Source of the DNA: Cotesia glomerata
Taxonomy: Eukaryota > Arthropoda > Insecta > Hymenoptera > Braconidae
Length of the DNA: 64,000 bases
Assembly: GCF_020080835.1 (NCBI RefSeq)
Contig: NC_058159.1
Location: 806,001-870,000 of the forward strand
Reading direction: 5' to 3'
The translations under genes and the position numbers were made by a program. Shown in pieces: positions 24,866 to 36,874 of the stretch (positions are counted from its first letter, which is position 1; each line of letters begins with the position of its first letter). Under the pieces are notes generated by a model. It ran no database searches, was not told where the DNA came from, and saw nothing but the letters and a program-made list of their open reading frames with translations.

Positions 24866-25840
24866 CCCTTTCCCGGTCGACCTTGAATCCCTACTTTTGA
24901 TTTGAATCGTACGTCTTTTTCTTAAAATTAGAGTGCTATAGTCTGTTTTCTAGAGAGGGTAGAAGGGTTCGTTTGTACACTGATAGAAGGATTTAGTTCT
25001 ATTTAATAAGATTTAGTAACAGATACTAAGTGATTTAGTAACAAATCTTTCATTACCAAATATTTAGTAATAGGTACTAAATCATTTATTAAAGCTCATT
25101 TAGTTCCACTAAATAAATATTTAGTAGTGTTTAACAAATTATTTATTGCTACTCAATAAATCGCTTATTGGTATCGAAGAAATTAATTTTTCAACTAATT
25201 TTAGTGTGTAACCTAACTTTTTAACTTAAAATAAATAATTTTAAGTAAAAATATAAGGTATTATAAAGAAAAGAATCTTATTAAATTATATTTTTTTGTT
25301 TGAGACATTTATAAAATTTAAAGTTAAACAAGTTTTTAACATATCAATAATAGACAAATTAAAAAATGTAAACTAAACTCCACTGAGAAAAGACATAAAT
25401 AAAAGACATTTATTGTGAGTATGAGTGTTTTTAAAGGTTTAATAAATCTCCCAAAATCGAGCTGAATAAAATAATTTAAGTTAGTGAATGGGTTATGTAT
25501 CACATAAACATTGGAATTAGAGCATAGCCATCTACTGACAATACTTGCCAAAGAAATATTTAGTACCTGTTACTAAATATTATTTGGTGGAACTAAATAT
25601 TTATTTCCATGTAATAAGGCTTAGTTCATATAAAGAAATCATTTATTAAACTGTAATAAATAATATTGATGGGTACAAAATATTTGTTTCTCCCAAATAA
25701 ATGAATAAAAATTTTGTTATTAAATCAGTTAAGTACTCCGTACTAAATCCTTCTATCAGTGTATACACTACCACAGATAAATTTTCACTCATACAGCCTT
25801 ACAACGGAATTTTATTGGCTCTATCCTCACTTGGAAAGGG
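24866..25840. mobile_element. piggyBac-type element PB2, interrupted by A2
   Basis: Ends CCCTTTCC and GGAAAGGG, with TTAA intact on the right (25841-25844) and mutated to TCAA on the left. The outer 112 bp and 79 bp match PB1 at 5354-5590, for example CTATAGTCT, TCTAGAGAGGG and ATTGGCTCT. The A2 element (24978-25761) lies inside. Removing it restores an element of about 190 bp. Confidence 0.8.
24978..25761 (+). mobile_element. Element A2, copy 2, complete
   Basis: TIRs CACTGATAGAAGGATTTAG and inverse, flanked by TA on both sides. The homologous position in PB1 is uninterrupted. About 784 bp and close to copy 1 at 2152-2954. It carries the same 71-codon minus-strand frame (25336-25551). Amino-acid changes relative to copy 1 are frequent and mostly non-synonymous, which argues against a maintained protein. 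Confidence 0.92.
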
Positions 25841-25844
25841 TTAA

Positions 25845-27326
25845 ATAAAGGTACTATTTGACGGTCGAATAATGTAATTGATTTGATTTGATATCTTTAC
25901 TTATTTAATAAGTTAATTTTTAAAGCATACACAAAATCATTAAACATTTTCGTTGACCTGAAAAGTAAATAACTAAAAATACATTATTGTACTTTCAAGA
26001 AAATTCTACATTTTTTCCAGATAAAAAAATTACAATTTTAAACAATAATAATCGATAAAAAAGTAAATAAATTGAGACAAAGGACAATGAGAATGATTGG
26101 CATTAAGGGTAATAGCAATTTTTGAGGATATCAAACAGATATCAAGTTAATTTGAAATCCACGACTAGAAAAATATATATAGTAAATATAGACACAGCAA
26201 AGTTATCTCCCCGGGACGAATAACATGGCATCATTTCAGCAAGACCTCAATTCGAATCAGTTCTACTCGCGTTTGCACTCTGACTCTCTCCCATGGGATT
26301 CAGTGAAGATGTAATGCACACTTGTTCCTTTCCTTATCCCGCGCTTCCATTCAGCGCTGCCTCGTCTTAGCCCATTGGTGCGATGACCCCAATCGAATTA
26401 AGGCGAAGAGTTTCCCGAGACCTCCTCCGCAATCGTTTCGTCTCAACTAGTTCAGAACGTGCTTCGATCTCATCGCCCGATAGATATAGCCTCTATCCTC
26501 TTTTAAATACACAAACTCCATCCACCAGGGTCCATGCACTCGTCTATTCTTCCACCTACCTGCACTTTACGTCATATGCGCTTTCTACGTGTATTTTGCT
26601 CCGCTATCACCATCTTGGAATTCACTCGCGCTTCGATCTTTGATTACGCAACTAACTCCAGCAGTTCCACTGCCATAAACTCTGCACTTGTCATCCATAA
26701 AATAACAGCCATTGTCATTGTATTTTCTTCTTTTTCTTTCTTTGAAATTCCACTTGAGCTGGTGATATCCTTAAGCCCCTTCCCCAGTTCCACTGACTCA
26801 TTTCATTTGGTTCATTTGAAAGAAGACGCGTGATGTATGCTACAAAAAGTTATAGTGATGAAGAGGCTGAAAAGATAAAATAAAATAAAATAAAAATAAA
26901 AAGATAGAAACATAAATTTCGTCCCTAAAGTTTATAAAGAGATCTGCCTTTTGGAAATCCTTTTTGAGTTGAGCTCGCGATTATGGTGTCTTCAGACTCG
27001 CGTGAGTCTTTTCTTCACAAGATTTATTTGTGTAAAGAAAACCAGGTGAAATAGGATAACTTTTTTATTCTTAATACTGTTTTATTTCAAAACTGTATAG
27101 ACTCTATCTCATTATTCCTTTAAAGTACTTTGACACCTTGCTTCGATTTTTCAGACTAAATTTGGAAATTTATTATCGAAGAAAAAACTTTTGCAGACTG
27201 TTCAATTTTTCTTTCAGCTTATCAATAAGATTCTAACTTTCATAAGAAAATGCCACACAAAAATATTTATACATAATTTATGATATTGTTTTTCTAATAT
27301 AAAATTTTTTGTTAAGAAACAATTCG
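25845..27326. other. Unique DNA with a GC-richer island at 26225-26830
   Basis: The island is pyrimidine-rich on the plus strand and holds two overlapping ATG-started frames in different phases, 26383-26643 (86 codons) and 26534-26833 (99 codons). Neither shows a domain, signal peptide or compositional bias typical of protein. Their overlap suggests the openness follows from composition. It may be transcribed or regulatory. An (AAAAT)n stretch follows at about 26876-26902. Confidence 0.35.
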
Positions 27327-28306
27327 CGTGCTTAAAGGTAAAAGGACTTATAGCTAAGGGTTAATAGGGATTTATGCTGAAAGGGCGTATAAAAAAATGT
27401 TTTTTTGTCATTCGGTTCGAAATTGTCTGAAACGTAAAAATCTGTGAAAAAAAAAAAAAAGTTGGTATCCTAAAGTTGAAAGGGCGTATCTCGACATACG
27501 CCCTTTCACCTTTAAAAAAAGTACTACTTAAAGGTAAAAGGGCGCATAAAAAAAATTGTATTTTTATACCAAATGTTTTATAATGTTTTCACAAGAAAAG
27601 TTATACTCAAATAACAGCCTCATATACAAAGTTTGATATAAACATATAACAAATAAATCAATCAGACAAATCACGTAAAAATTAAGTAATAAAAAAAATC
27701 AAAATGACGGATAATATTCAAATATTTTGAAATTTTCCGTTTTAATCGCCCTATTGAATATAATTACTGGTGCCGTTCATAGAACAGCTGTTTCATCATG
27801 ACCAAGCATCCAGAATCCAAATTTTATAATAACTATTTCTTAAAATGAATAATTCGACGTTTATAATATTGACATTTTGACGATTTTTAGTTATTTTTTC
27901 AAAGTTAAGATTGCAATTGAACTATTTTCAGGCAATGTGTAGTACAACCGACTTATATACGTTATTTAATCAAGGATATCATTCAGTGAAATCTACACAG
28001 TAAAAAATTTTGCGTCATTGCGTTAAAAAATTTTGTGTTAAAAATTTTTATGCAAAATATTTAACACTTTTTTGTGTTGATTTAACAGAATAAGTGTTAA
28101 ATTTACACATAAAAGTGTTAAATATTTAACACAAAAATTTTTAACACTAAGTTTTTTGTCGCAATGACGCAAAATTTTTTACTGTGTACCTTCCATTTCA
28201 GGTTTGGCCAAATAGCGTTTTTTAGATATATTTTCTTTTTTAAAAAAAATATACTCGATTGGCAATAAAAAAAAAAATATGCGCCCTTTACCTTTGCAAA
28301 GGGCGA
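27327..28306. mobile_element. Foldback element F8, copy 2, right end lost
   Basis: Matches F8 at 10135 from the left TIR onward but lacks the A1 insertion. It instead contains MITE B at 27996-28186. It is broken at GCAAAGGGCG near 28306, where truncated Helitron H1b begins, so the last ~50 bp and right TIR are absent. Confidence 0.8.
27996..28186. mobile_element. Palindromic MITE B
   Basis: A 191-bp element, nearly a perfect palindrome, with TIR CACAGTAAAAAATTTTGCG and inverse, flanked by TA (27994-27995 and 28187-28188). The F8 copy 1 shows the empty site ATCTACCTTCC at about 11080-11090 with one TA. The interior is built of GTGTTAAA and its complement. No coding capacity. It is the only copy here. 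Confidence 0.92.
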
Positions 28307-28855
28307 GTCGGTTTTTTTATCCGGTTATACTGCGAAAACTACTGAACCGATCGGAATAATACTTATACCATAAGATGCAGCGTGTTTCGAAGAAGGCTTT
28401 CGTATATGATATGTTGGTGATTACTTATCCCGAGCCTATATTTTTTTGACTTAGAAATAATAAATTTTTATTGTAACTAAATTTATTCTATTCGATTGTC
28501 ATTTGTTTAAAATAAATTTTTTAATTCTATTGTTTATGTTTATATACTAGGCAGATTTCTTCACTTATGAGACCTGCAATTTCTTTAACTGAAACTTTCA
28601 ATGCTCATTACAAATTTTTTTTTTCTTATCAATTATTATTAATTTTTGTAAGAACGACACGGGAATGTTATAATGATTGCACATTGAAAGTTACAATGAA
28701 TATTAGCTTGAATAATTACATGGATAAAAGGTGGATGCCAATTCGATAGAATTGGAAATCTGTGCAAGTCAAAACAATACTCTGATTAAATTTCAAGTCT
28801 AGATCTACAAATGCAATTCTATAAAGCGCCCAGCGGAGCGGGCGAGTAACAGCTA
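28307..28855 (+). mobile_element. Non-autonomous Helitron H1, copy b, 5' truncated
   Basis: Plus-strand orientation. It begins inside the family at CGGTTTTTTTATCCGGTTAT, so the TC terminus is missing. Ends with hairpin CGCCC-AGCGGAGC-GGGCG (28827-28844), AGTAACAG, then CTAT in place of CTAGT. The 60-codon frame at 28567-28749 lies wholly inside and has no motif. Confidence 0.85.
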
Positions 28856-30335
28856 TATTTAATAATTGAATAATAATTAATAATTGGTCATTAATAATTG
28901 GAAGTGGATAAATATTCCGTTAAAAATCAGGACTGATATGGTTATATAAGTCTATAGTTAATTTTTCGACCAAAGATAGTTTTTTAAAATATCCAACAGG
29001 AGGCGCATGATCGCTGAATTGTCTCCCTACAAGAGAGTTAAACTTAAAGTATTAATTTGTAAAATAAAAATGATTCTCTGATATACTTAAGGAATTTATC
29101 TGACAATAATTTTGGAATTTAATCAACTACTAAGTCAATTTTTGTTTCATCTAATGTTTTAATTGATATACACATTTGCAGAAAAAATTACAAATTACAA
29201 TAAATAATTGTTTTACTCTCGTAAATATTTTAAAAAGGCTATACTTGACTGATCACGTCATTTTTGACCTTGTTTCTTTTCCAGTAAATTAAAAGTAAAT
29301 GTCAAACATATTCGAGAAAAAAAGAGAGCTTTTTTTATTACCATCCTCATTTCACTTACTCTCCACCCTCAGAGCGACTCTGTATATACTCGCGTATAAA
29401 CAAATGTTGAGCAAACAAAATCCTATGATAATATCTTTTTCTCATGCTATACTGTACTCTCTGTCAAGTTTCCTACCCGGATGTTGAAATGAAAACAAAG
29501 GAACGACCGGAACTGTCGTCGGCTTTCTGCATCTACAGAGAATCCGGAAAATGAAATAAATTTGTGCTCAACAGTTACATAGAAGCTGATATAAGTTTGC
29601 GAAGGCTGAATAATGAATTTTTAAAAAAATAGTTTAATAGGCTGGTGGAAAAAAATAAAATTAAAATAAACTTTGTTTTAATTAAACGAACACTTTCTCT
29701 TTCTCATTAATTAACCATCATAATATTATTACACTTTTTATTTAACTTCTCTTTTGAATTTAAGTAACGTTTCAATGATTTCAGAACATTTCAAGTACTA
29801 TTACAAATTCTTCATATAAGTTTACAAGTTTGTAAGTTTTTGCATTAAATTCAAGTTTACAGGGTGTAAAGTTACAATTTCTCCTTTCTGATAGTAAACT
29901 TTTAGTTTTCGAACTAAACCATCATATGGAAGTATTTGACAAAAAAAAATTACTGTCAAATAACTTTTGTGTGTTTATTTGATTTCTTAATACATGTTTC
30001 AGGCTCATATATTAGCATTAGAAATTCTAAAAATACTTCGATCGTAAACTACTCTGATGCTTCGCATTATATGAGCCGTGCAAAATCTTTTTTTATGATC
30101 AGTTTATATTTATAACTCATAAATAACTTTCCTAATTCGACCTGTAAAAATATTTTTTTGCTGATTTATTTATTTATTTCTTATACATAGACCCAACAGC
30201 GTTAGCCATTAACACGGTCATTTTGACTATTTATACAGCAATACAGTGTTAACAGTATGAAGTGCTATTAAAACGTAATTTATATAAGCGCATAATCAAC
30301 AAAATTACTTAACAAAAATACACTCAGCTACAGCC
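28856..30335. other. Unassigned A+T-rich DNA
   Basis: No gene or repeat copy recognised. A 62-codon ATG frame (29299-29487) has no motif. Confidence 0.4.
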
Positions 30336-30847
30336 CTTGTAAAAAAAATCGTCTTTAAATTGTCGTTTGTTTAAGATCTTAAACATGACACAAACCATGA
30401 CTCTTTTAAGACGCTTAAAAAATATTTCCGAGAGCAAATTTTTGAAAATTTGGTTTTCGAATTTGTTGTGAAAATTAATTTTTCGACATTTTTTAGACGA
30501 TTTTACGACTTTCTAACTGCAATATTTTTGAGTAAGATCTTTTTAAATTGAATTTAAAATTGTTAAAAAATTATTATCCGACAATTTTAAGACGTTCCGT
30601 TTCAATGTTCCGGGGCTCTGTCGCTGTTAGCTCATCTTAAACTAGCCTCTAAATTTCTCTTCAAGATTTTTTTAAGACTAATTTAAGATCATTTTAAGAC
30701 AATTTAAAGACGCTCCATAATAATTTTCTGGAGCTGTCACTGTGATATCATCTTAAAATATCCTGAAAATTTTTTAATAATTTTTTCAAGACTATTTTAA
30801 GATTTTTTAAAGACTTTTTTAAGATTTTTTAAAGACGGTTTATAGAT
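30336..30847 (+). repeat. Dispersed repeat F9, copy 2
   Basis: Matches 11622-12132 in the same orientation, including CCGGGGCTCTGTCGCTG and AAAGACGCTCCATAATAAT. A few small deletions distinguish the copies. Confidence 0.75.
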
Positions 30848-31390
30848 TTTACAATGTTGTAATTTTAATATAAAGGAAAAGATAAGTAAATACTGTCTTA
30901 TAGACACGAGAATTGACGCTAATTACTAATTTTTCAAAATCATTTCATATTCTAACCAAAAAAAGTGCAATAAGATCTCATTAAAATTTCAATCCAATTT
31001 AAAAAAACAGATATAATTATATAAAAAATCTAAAATCAATACTTTCAATCACATTAATTCTCAAAGACTTTTCTTCCCTTTGAATCAAAAAAAGAAAAAA
31101 AAAAAAGCCAAATCAATATCGCGTATTCTTCTTGTTCACTTCTTTGTCTTGATGTCAGCTCTATAAGGAAAAACATGAATTCCCGCGACAATGGTTGTAA
31201 AAATTTTCCGTAAAGATTCTTTTAAAACTTGTCTTCTATCAAACATACGGGTCGTAGAAAAAGAAGAGATAAATGTATCGATAATTAATTTTTTTCCTTT
31301 ATTTTTTTTTTTTTTTTCAGCTAAGATTTTATTTAAGCTATAATTTTTTTCCCATTTATGAGTATTAAACTCAAGTATACGTGAGTTATA

Positions 31391-31393
<3 letters not shown>

Positions 31394-31427
<34 letters not shown>
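31394..31427. repeat. (TA)n microsatellite
   Basis: An uninterrupted alternating TA run of about 34 bp. It produces the tyrosine/isoleucine-rich start of a spurious minus-strand frame (31136-31429). Confidence 0.9.
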
Positions 31428-31430
<3 letters not shown>

Positions 31431-32370
31431 CATACACTCGTATATATATAAAGAAGAATAAGCTATAAAAGAAATCTCTGACAATGGTTACAACTTGCAG
31501 CAAGCAATGAGAGTAGGAAAAATAAAATAAAAAAAAGTTAGTACCCGGTGTATAGGTCTCGGGTGAGTACGCGGTGATTGTCCTCCTTTCAAGCGGTAAA
31601 GTCCTTGTGAACTAACTGGATTTCTCGCTTTCATTCGTTACGTGTCTTCTTGCTTAAAAAAGCCTGTAGTTTCGTGTTCTTGCTTTTATTTATTATTATT
31701 TTGTTTTTGTTTTGGTATATAAAATTTTTCCTCTCTTATTTATATTTTTTCCGAGGGTTACATCTTCCGAGAATTTTCCTCCGCGAATTCAATAAGGCTT
31801 GCGGTGCATGCACCAACTACGGCGTAAATCTGTGTACTTACATGACTTACATGCACCGGAGTTGTATGTAGTGTGTACATTGATACGTGTTTCTGTATAG
31901 AATATATAGAATAAGAGTGCACAAGCCTACAAGCAATTGAAGGAGTGTATAGAGTGTAGAGGAAGCAAAGTAAGCATTTACGTAGCTGAGTACGAACGAA
32001 ACTGCCAGTAAGCGTGGCGTGGGAGCTCAAGGATGCGGAAAGAGCACGGCTGGCGGCTCATGCCTGTCGAACCGTAACGTCATGAGTCCTTCGGTTCCCT
32101 TGAGAGTACCTTGTCTACTTCTACTTTTAGTGTGTATCTATATCTACACCATCATCCACGTCTACATCTACATCTAAATCTACTTCTACATACTTGTATA
32201 CTTCTATATATCTGTACACGCTCCGAAGTGACTATGTTCGTCCTGTTTTCGTTGCGAAACTCTTTGTGCAGCAGTTAAGTATATGCGACAGGAGCATTCG
32301 GCATCTGGGGAGTTGGTCCTATTATTTTTGTAAATTTTCAATCTTTGTTTTTGATTATTGGAAATTTTAT
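31428..32370. other. Unique DNA with GC-richer stretches, 31540-32120
   Basis: Two GC-richer patches (about 31545-31640 and 31990-32115) surround a stretch with frames on both strands (31650-31871 plus, 31758-32030 minus). Both frames lack domains and they overlap antisense. GGGTGAGTACG at about 31562 resembles a splice donor but nothing confirms an exon. CTACATCTA-type repeats occupy 32140-32215. Confidence 0.3.
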
Positions 32371-33496
32371 TTCACTTTAGCCAAGAGAATATTTTTCTTC
32401 CTAATTATTTTCTTGAGCAAAAAAAAATTGTTTTTTGATAAGAAATTTCACTTATTTCAAATAAATTAATTGTCTTGCTTTAAGAAAGACGGATCTTGAT
32501 CCAAGAAAATTTATTTAAGTCAAGAAAATCTTGTTGTTTTGAGAAAATTCAGCCTCTTGCTTCAAAAAATTTAGTTCTTGACAGAAGTAAATTTTCTTGT
32601 CTTGAGAAAATTTCTCTCTTGTTCCAAAAAATTAAATATAAAGATAGAAGATAATTTTCTTAATACTTTTATTGATTCACATGTCAAATGGGAAGATCTA
32701 ATACTATTCCATCATTTTTTTTCATTCAATATGTATAATTGCACGCTAAAATAATATAAAAAGGGTATCAAATATTCTCGAGAAAAATTTTTTCAAGGTG
32801 AAAAAATTTTTTTCTCAGCTGAAGTAAGTGGCGCTGCTTCCCTAAAGTATCTAAAAATCTTGATCAAATATAAAAATTTATTGTATCAAGTATTTATGAT
32901 AAAATTAAGAAAAAATGACTTCCACCAAGGATAGAATTTAAAGAAAAACGTATCTTGATCCAAGAAAATTTATTTGAGTCAAGAAAATCTTGTTGTTTTG
33001 AGAAAATTCAGCCTCTTGCTTCAAAAAATTTAGTTCTTGACAGAAGTAAATTTTCTTGTCTTGAGAAAATTTCTCTCTTGTTCCAAAAAATTAAATATAA
33101 AGATAGAAGATAATTTTCTTAATACTTTTATTGATTCACATGTCAAATGGGAAGATCTAATACTATTCCATCATTTTTTTTCATTCAATATGTATAATTG
33201 CACGCTAAAATAATATAAAAAGGGTATCAAATACTCTCGAGAAAAATTTTCTCAAGGTGAGAAAATTTTCTTCTCAGCTGAAGCAGGTGGCGCTGCTTCC
33301 TAAAGTATCTAAAAATCTTGATCAAATATAAAAATTTATTGTATCAAGTATTTATGATAATTTGAATTAAGAAAAAATGACTTCCACCAAGAATAGAATT
33401 TAAAGAAAAATTTTTACTTCGGTCTACCTTCAGGCATCCGACAAATTTTCTTGAGCCAACAATTTTGTTCTCCAGTCAAGAAATTTTTCTTCTGTG
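32371..33496 (-). mobile_element. Element F5, long form
   Basis: Reverse orientation, with an internal direct duplication of about 459 bp (GATCTTGATCCAAG at about 32491, matching 32951). CTCF-like cores lie at 32826-32834 (one mismatch) and 33285-33293. Right end TTTTTCTTCTGTG. The left TIR is degraded (CACTTTAGCCAAG). Confidence 0.85.
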
Positions 33497-34744
33497 AGGG
33501 ATAAAGAAAAAAAATCTCTTGAATTCAATAAATTATTTGTCTAATTTCTTTTTGCACAATAATGAAAAATTTTTCCTCTGCCGGATTCTCTTTTAGCTGT
33601 TATTGCTTTCTAATATTGAATTTTCCAAAACTTATTCCGTCAAAAGAAGTAAACTCAAACAAAAAGTAATTAATTGAATCTCGCTTTCGAGGAGTCATTA
33701 TTATTACTATTATCTGTTCAGAGATGTTGAAATACTAAAGTAAATGAAGTATGAAAAGTATATAGTAAGTGTCATTAAAAAGTCGTTGGGTAGTTTGTCA
33801 GAATAGTATATTTCCTAGATTCAACTTTTTAAAATGGAGAAAGATCTTTATGACAAGAGTAAAAAGTAAGAATAAGAAACTAAAGTGAGGATGATGATGA
33901 AAAAAAAAAAAAAAAAAAAAAAAAATGAAAATCGAGAGCTGCAATGAAGAGAGAAGTAGAAGAAAGAGGGGCTATTGCTGAAGCGAACAAGTAAAGACTA
34001 AACTTGGTAACAAAGCTTTAAAGTGAATGCCAGCGAGGGTACGGCGGGGGCGTCGGTAAAGACATCGACGCTCTACTCTCTAAGTTTCTAAGGCAAGAAT
34101 CAATATATGACTTCCGTAACGTAAGACAAACGGGGTTCGGCTATCGGAAACGTTTCGGCAGGCGATTAATCGCCTCGCTGGAAGTCATATAATTAAATTA
34201 AACTTTACAAGAATTTCACTTAGTTGCGGGATGGAGACAGGGGTCCGATGTGTTATCAATTATGTAGAAGGGGTCGAGTGCAAGCTCAACTTGGAACGTA
34301 CATCAACTACTTTAATACTGAGCCAGGAGCCCACATCTTACATCCAACATCCAACATCCAACACCCAACACCCAGTTATATCTAATTTAGTACTTTCAAT
34401 CGCTTTTCATGTCCTCGTTCTGCTTTGTCATCGCTTAACCATTTATTTTTACGCTTTCAAATATTTTCGCTCTATAGAACCTAACATATTCTTCAATCTA
34501 GGTTCCCGACCTTCTAAATATGTTGTTAAATCTATTGAGGTCTAAGTTATACCCTGCCAAAATTGAATGTCAAATATATTATATTATTATTTTATCAAAA
34601 TTTTCACAATAATAATAATTTGTTAATTTATTTTGACATTTTCGATGCTGATGAAAAAATTAATTCGATTCAAGAGAAAAATTTGATCATTTTGAATCAA
34701 ATTTTTAATTTAAGAAATTATTATTAATTATTAATTATCATTAA
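33497..34744. other. Unique DNA with poly-A tract, GC-richer island and a weak ORF
   Basis: Contains a 26-A run at 33900-33925, a GC-richer island at about 33970-34195, and an ATG frame of 104 codons at 34231-34545. The frame has G at -3 and +4 of the start, a CATCCAACA simple repeat and one hydrophobic stretch near residues 50-75, but no known domain. I do not call it a gene. Confidence 0.35.
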
Positions 34745-35314
34745 CTAGCTGTTACTCGCCCGCTCCGCTAGGCGCTTTATAGATTTGCATTTTTAGATCT
34801 AGACTTGAAATTTAATTAGAGTATTGTTTTGACTTGCACAGATTACCAATTCTATCGAATTGGCATCCACCTTTTATCCATCTAATTATTCTAGCTAATA
34901 TTCATTGTAACTTTTAATGTGCAATCATTATAACATTCCCGTGTCTTTCTTACAAAAATTAATAATAATTGATATGAAAAAAAAATTTGTAATGAACATT
35001 GAAAGTTTCAGTTAAGGAAATTGCAGGTCTCATAAAGTGAAGAAATCTGCCTAGCATAAAAACATAACCAATAGAATTAAAAAATTTATTCTAAATAAAT
35101 GACAATCGAATAGAATAAATTTAGTTACAATAAAAATTCATTATTTCTAAGTCAAAAAAATATAGCTTCCGGATAAGTAATCACCAACATATCATATACG
35201 AAAACCTTCTTCGAAACACGCTGCATCTTATGGTCTAAGTATTATTCCGATCGGTTCAGTAGTTTTCGCAGTATAATCGGACAAAAAAACCGGCTTTCCA
35301 TTTATTAGTATAGA
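34745..35314 (-). mobile_element. Non-autonomous Helitron H1, copy c, full length
   Basis: The best H1 copy, 570 bp. On the minus strand it starts TCTATACTAATAAATGG after a host A and ends with hairpin, AGTAACAG, CTAG and a host T. One base of the stem is changed (CTAGGCG in place of CTGGGCG on the plus strand). There are no target duplications, as expected of Helitrons. No Rep or helicase frame. Confidence 0.92.
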
Positions 35315-36650
35315 TTATTAATTATTAATTATTAATTTCTTTACACTGAGAGAAAAAAAAATTATCATAAAAAGTAAACAAAGAAATAGCTTTTCTTGAT
35401 ATTCTGATGTAAGTGTAGCGTAAAATTATATTAATTAGCAACTTGTAGTTAAAAATTCGGATTTTAAGCGCTTTAACCCAATTATTTTTAGATTTTTTTA
35501 ACAATTCTTCGAAATAAAATTCATCCTTTTAAGCTTTGTATGATTACATTTTACATTCCAAGCCATGATACTAACAACATATAAATAAGAATTGACCTCT
35601 CTTTGAAAACTTTTTCATGAGTTTCATTTCTTTTATCGAGAAACTATTTCACAAAAGTACCTTTTGTCTTTCCTGAAAAATTGGCTATTTCGATCCTAAA
35701 GGGCTTCTTATTCAAAGGATTAAATATAAATCGTGATATTTCAACGTCCCAATTTTACTTTTTTTCATCCTTTTTCATCTTTAAAGTTTGAGTTTTGAAG
35801 TAGATCATTGAAAAATTAGTTCTAAGAACGATCAACAAAAAAGATAAATTTTTTACATGTCTATATAATGCTAATTTTTATATTTTATTCATAAATTGTA
35901 TACAAATTTAATTAAATATTGTTAAAAATTGTTGAAGATCTTGTTTTGTTTAAAATATTTTTGTTTTAAAATTTTTTTGAAGTTATTTAGGTAAACGTTG
36001 AGAAAAAGAATGATTATTTATTTTAGAAAAAATTTCAAAGTTAATTTTTTTGGTAAGAAGACGATTCAGCGATCAAATTCCTTCTGTTGAATTTTTTCTC
36101 ACTAACTTTGATCAAAAAATCATGTATGGTAAGTATGACGACTATATCAGAAGATATCGCGTCATATCAAAGCAAACATATCTCGATATAATCGAATAAG
36201 ATCATTTTTTATATCAGGGTATGTTTGAAGATATCAGGACACATGACAAATAATATATGGACGTATTAGGCCACATCAAAAAATTCTTACAAGGGTCCTC
36301 GACACGAATGTTACTTTCCTTTTATATTTTTCATTACAAACATGGTAGTATCATATTGATTCTCTCAATATAATAATATACTAAAGAGCAATAAATACAC
36401 ACACTACATATGCATACATTCAGTTCAAAGTGGAGCACATCAAAGACTAGGATCATCTTTAGAGGAGTACATTACAAGCTACCAAACTTATTGTATATAA
36501 TCAAGCAGATTAGATATAGCTACATAAGACGTTCTTTGAAAACGTATATACATTTCAAACTGTGGCGCTTTCACCCGGATATACTAGTTGAATTTATCAG
36601 TAATATGATGACGTGCAGGTCTTATCTAAGATTACTACCTTAAGCACTAA
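35315..36650. other. Unassigned A+T-rich DNA
   Basis: No gene or repeat copy recognised. A 77-codon frame at 36410-36643 has no motif and stops just before an H3-like end. Confidence 0.4.
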
Positions 36651-36874
36651 CTAGAAATTCAAATTGCGCGCATACGCGCGCACTCTAATCTTGAACCAAT
36701 AAGGAATCAGGGTCCACGTTTTCGATACTATGCTAACTTCATTCTACCATCAATTTTAGTATATAAGATAACACGGATAGGACGTAATAGCAATGTTTTA
36801 ATTTAGTTAGTTTAATAGCCTGTTAGTAAATATAAGTTCAAATGTCTCGATCACTTTTTATAAATTAAAATTTT
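36651..36874 (-). mobile_element. H3-like Helitron 3' end
   Basis: On the minus strand, a 7-bp GC hairpin (TGCGCGC/GCGCGCA, plus-strand 36665-36682), then about ten bases, then CTAG with a host T beyond. This is the same layout as the three H3 units at 22.8-23.4 kb, with an AACCAAT block also shared. The 5' end cannot be placed. The element stops somewhere before F6 at 36875. Confidence 0.5.

Noticed and set aside
26383..26833. Overlapping 86- and 99-codon ATG frames
   Set aside because: They overlap in different phases within a pyrimidine-rich stretch and show no recognisable domain. Composition explains the openness better than coding.
31650..32030. Antisense overlapping frames in a GC-richer patch
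   Set aside because: No domain on either strand. The plus frame starts with TTG and the hydrophobic start is from T-rich sequence.
34231..34545. 104-codon ATG frame with one hydrophobic segment
   Set aside because: No domain, contains a simple CATCCAACA repeat, no supporting splice or polyadenylation context. Length is within chance expectation for 64 kb.
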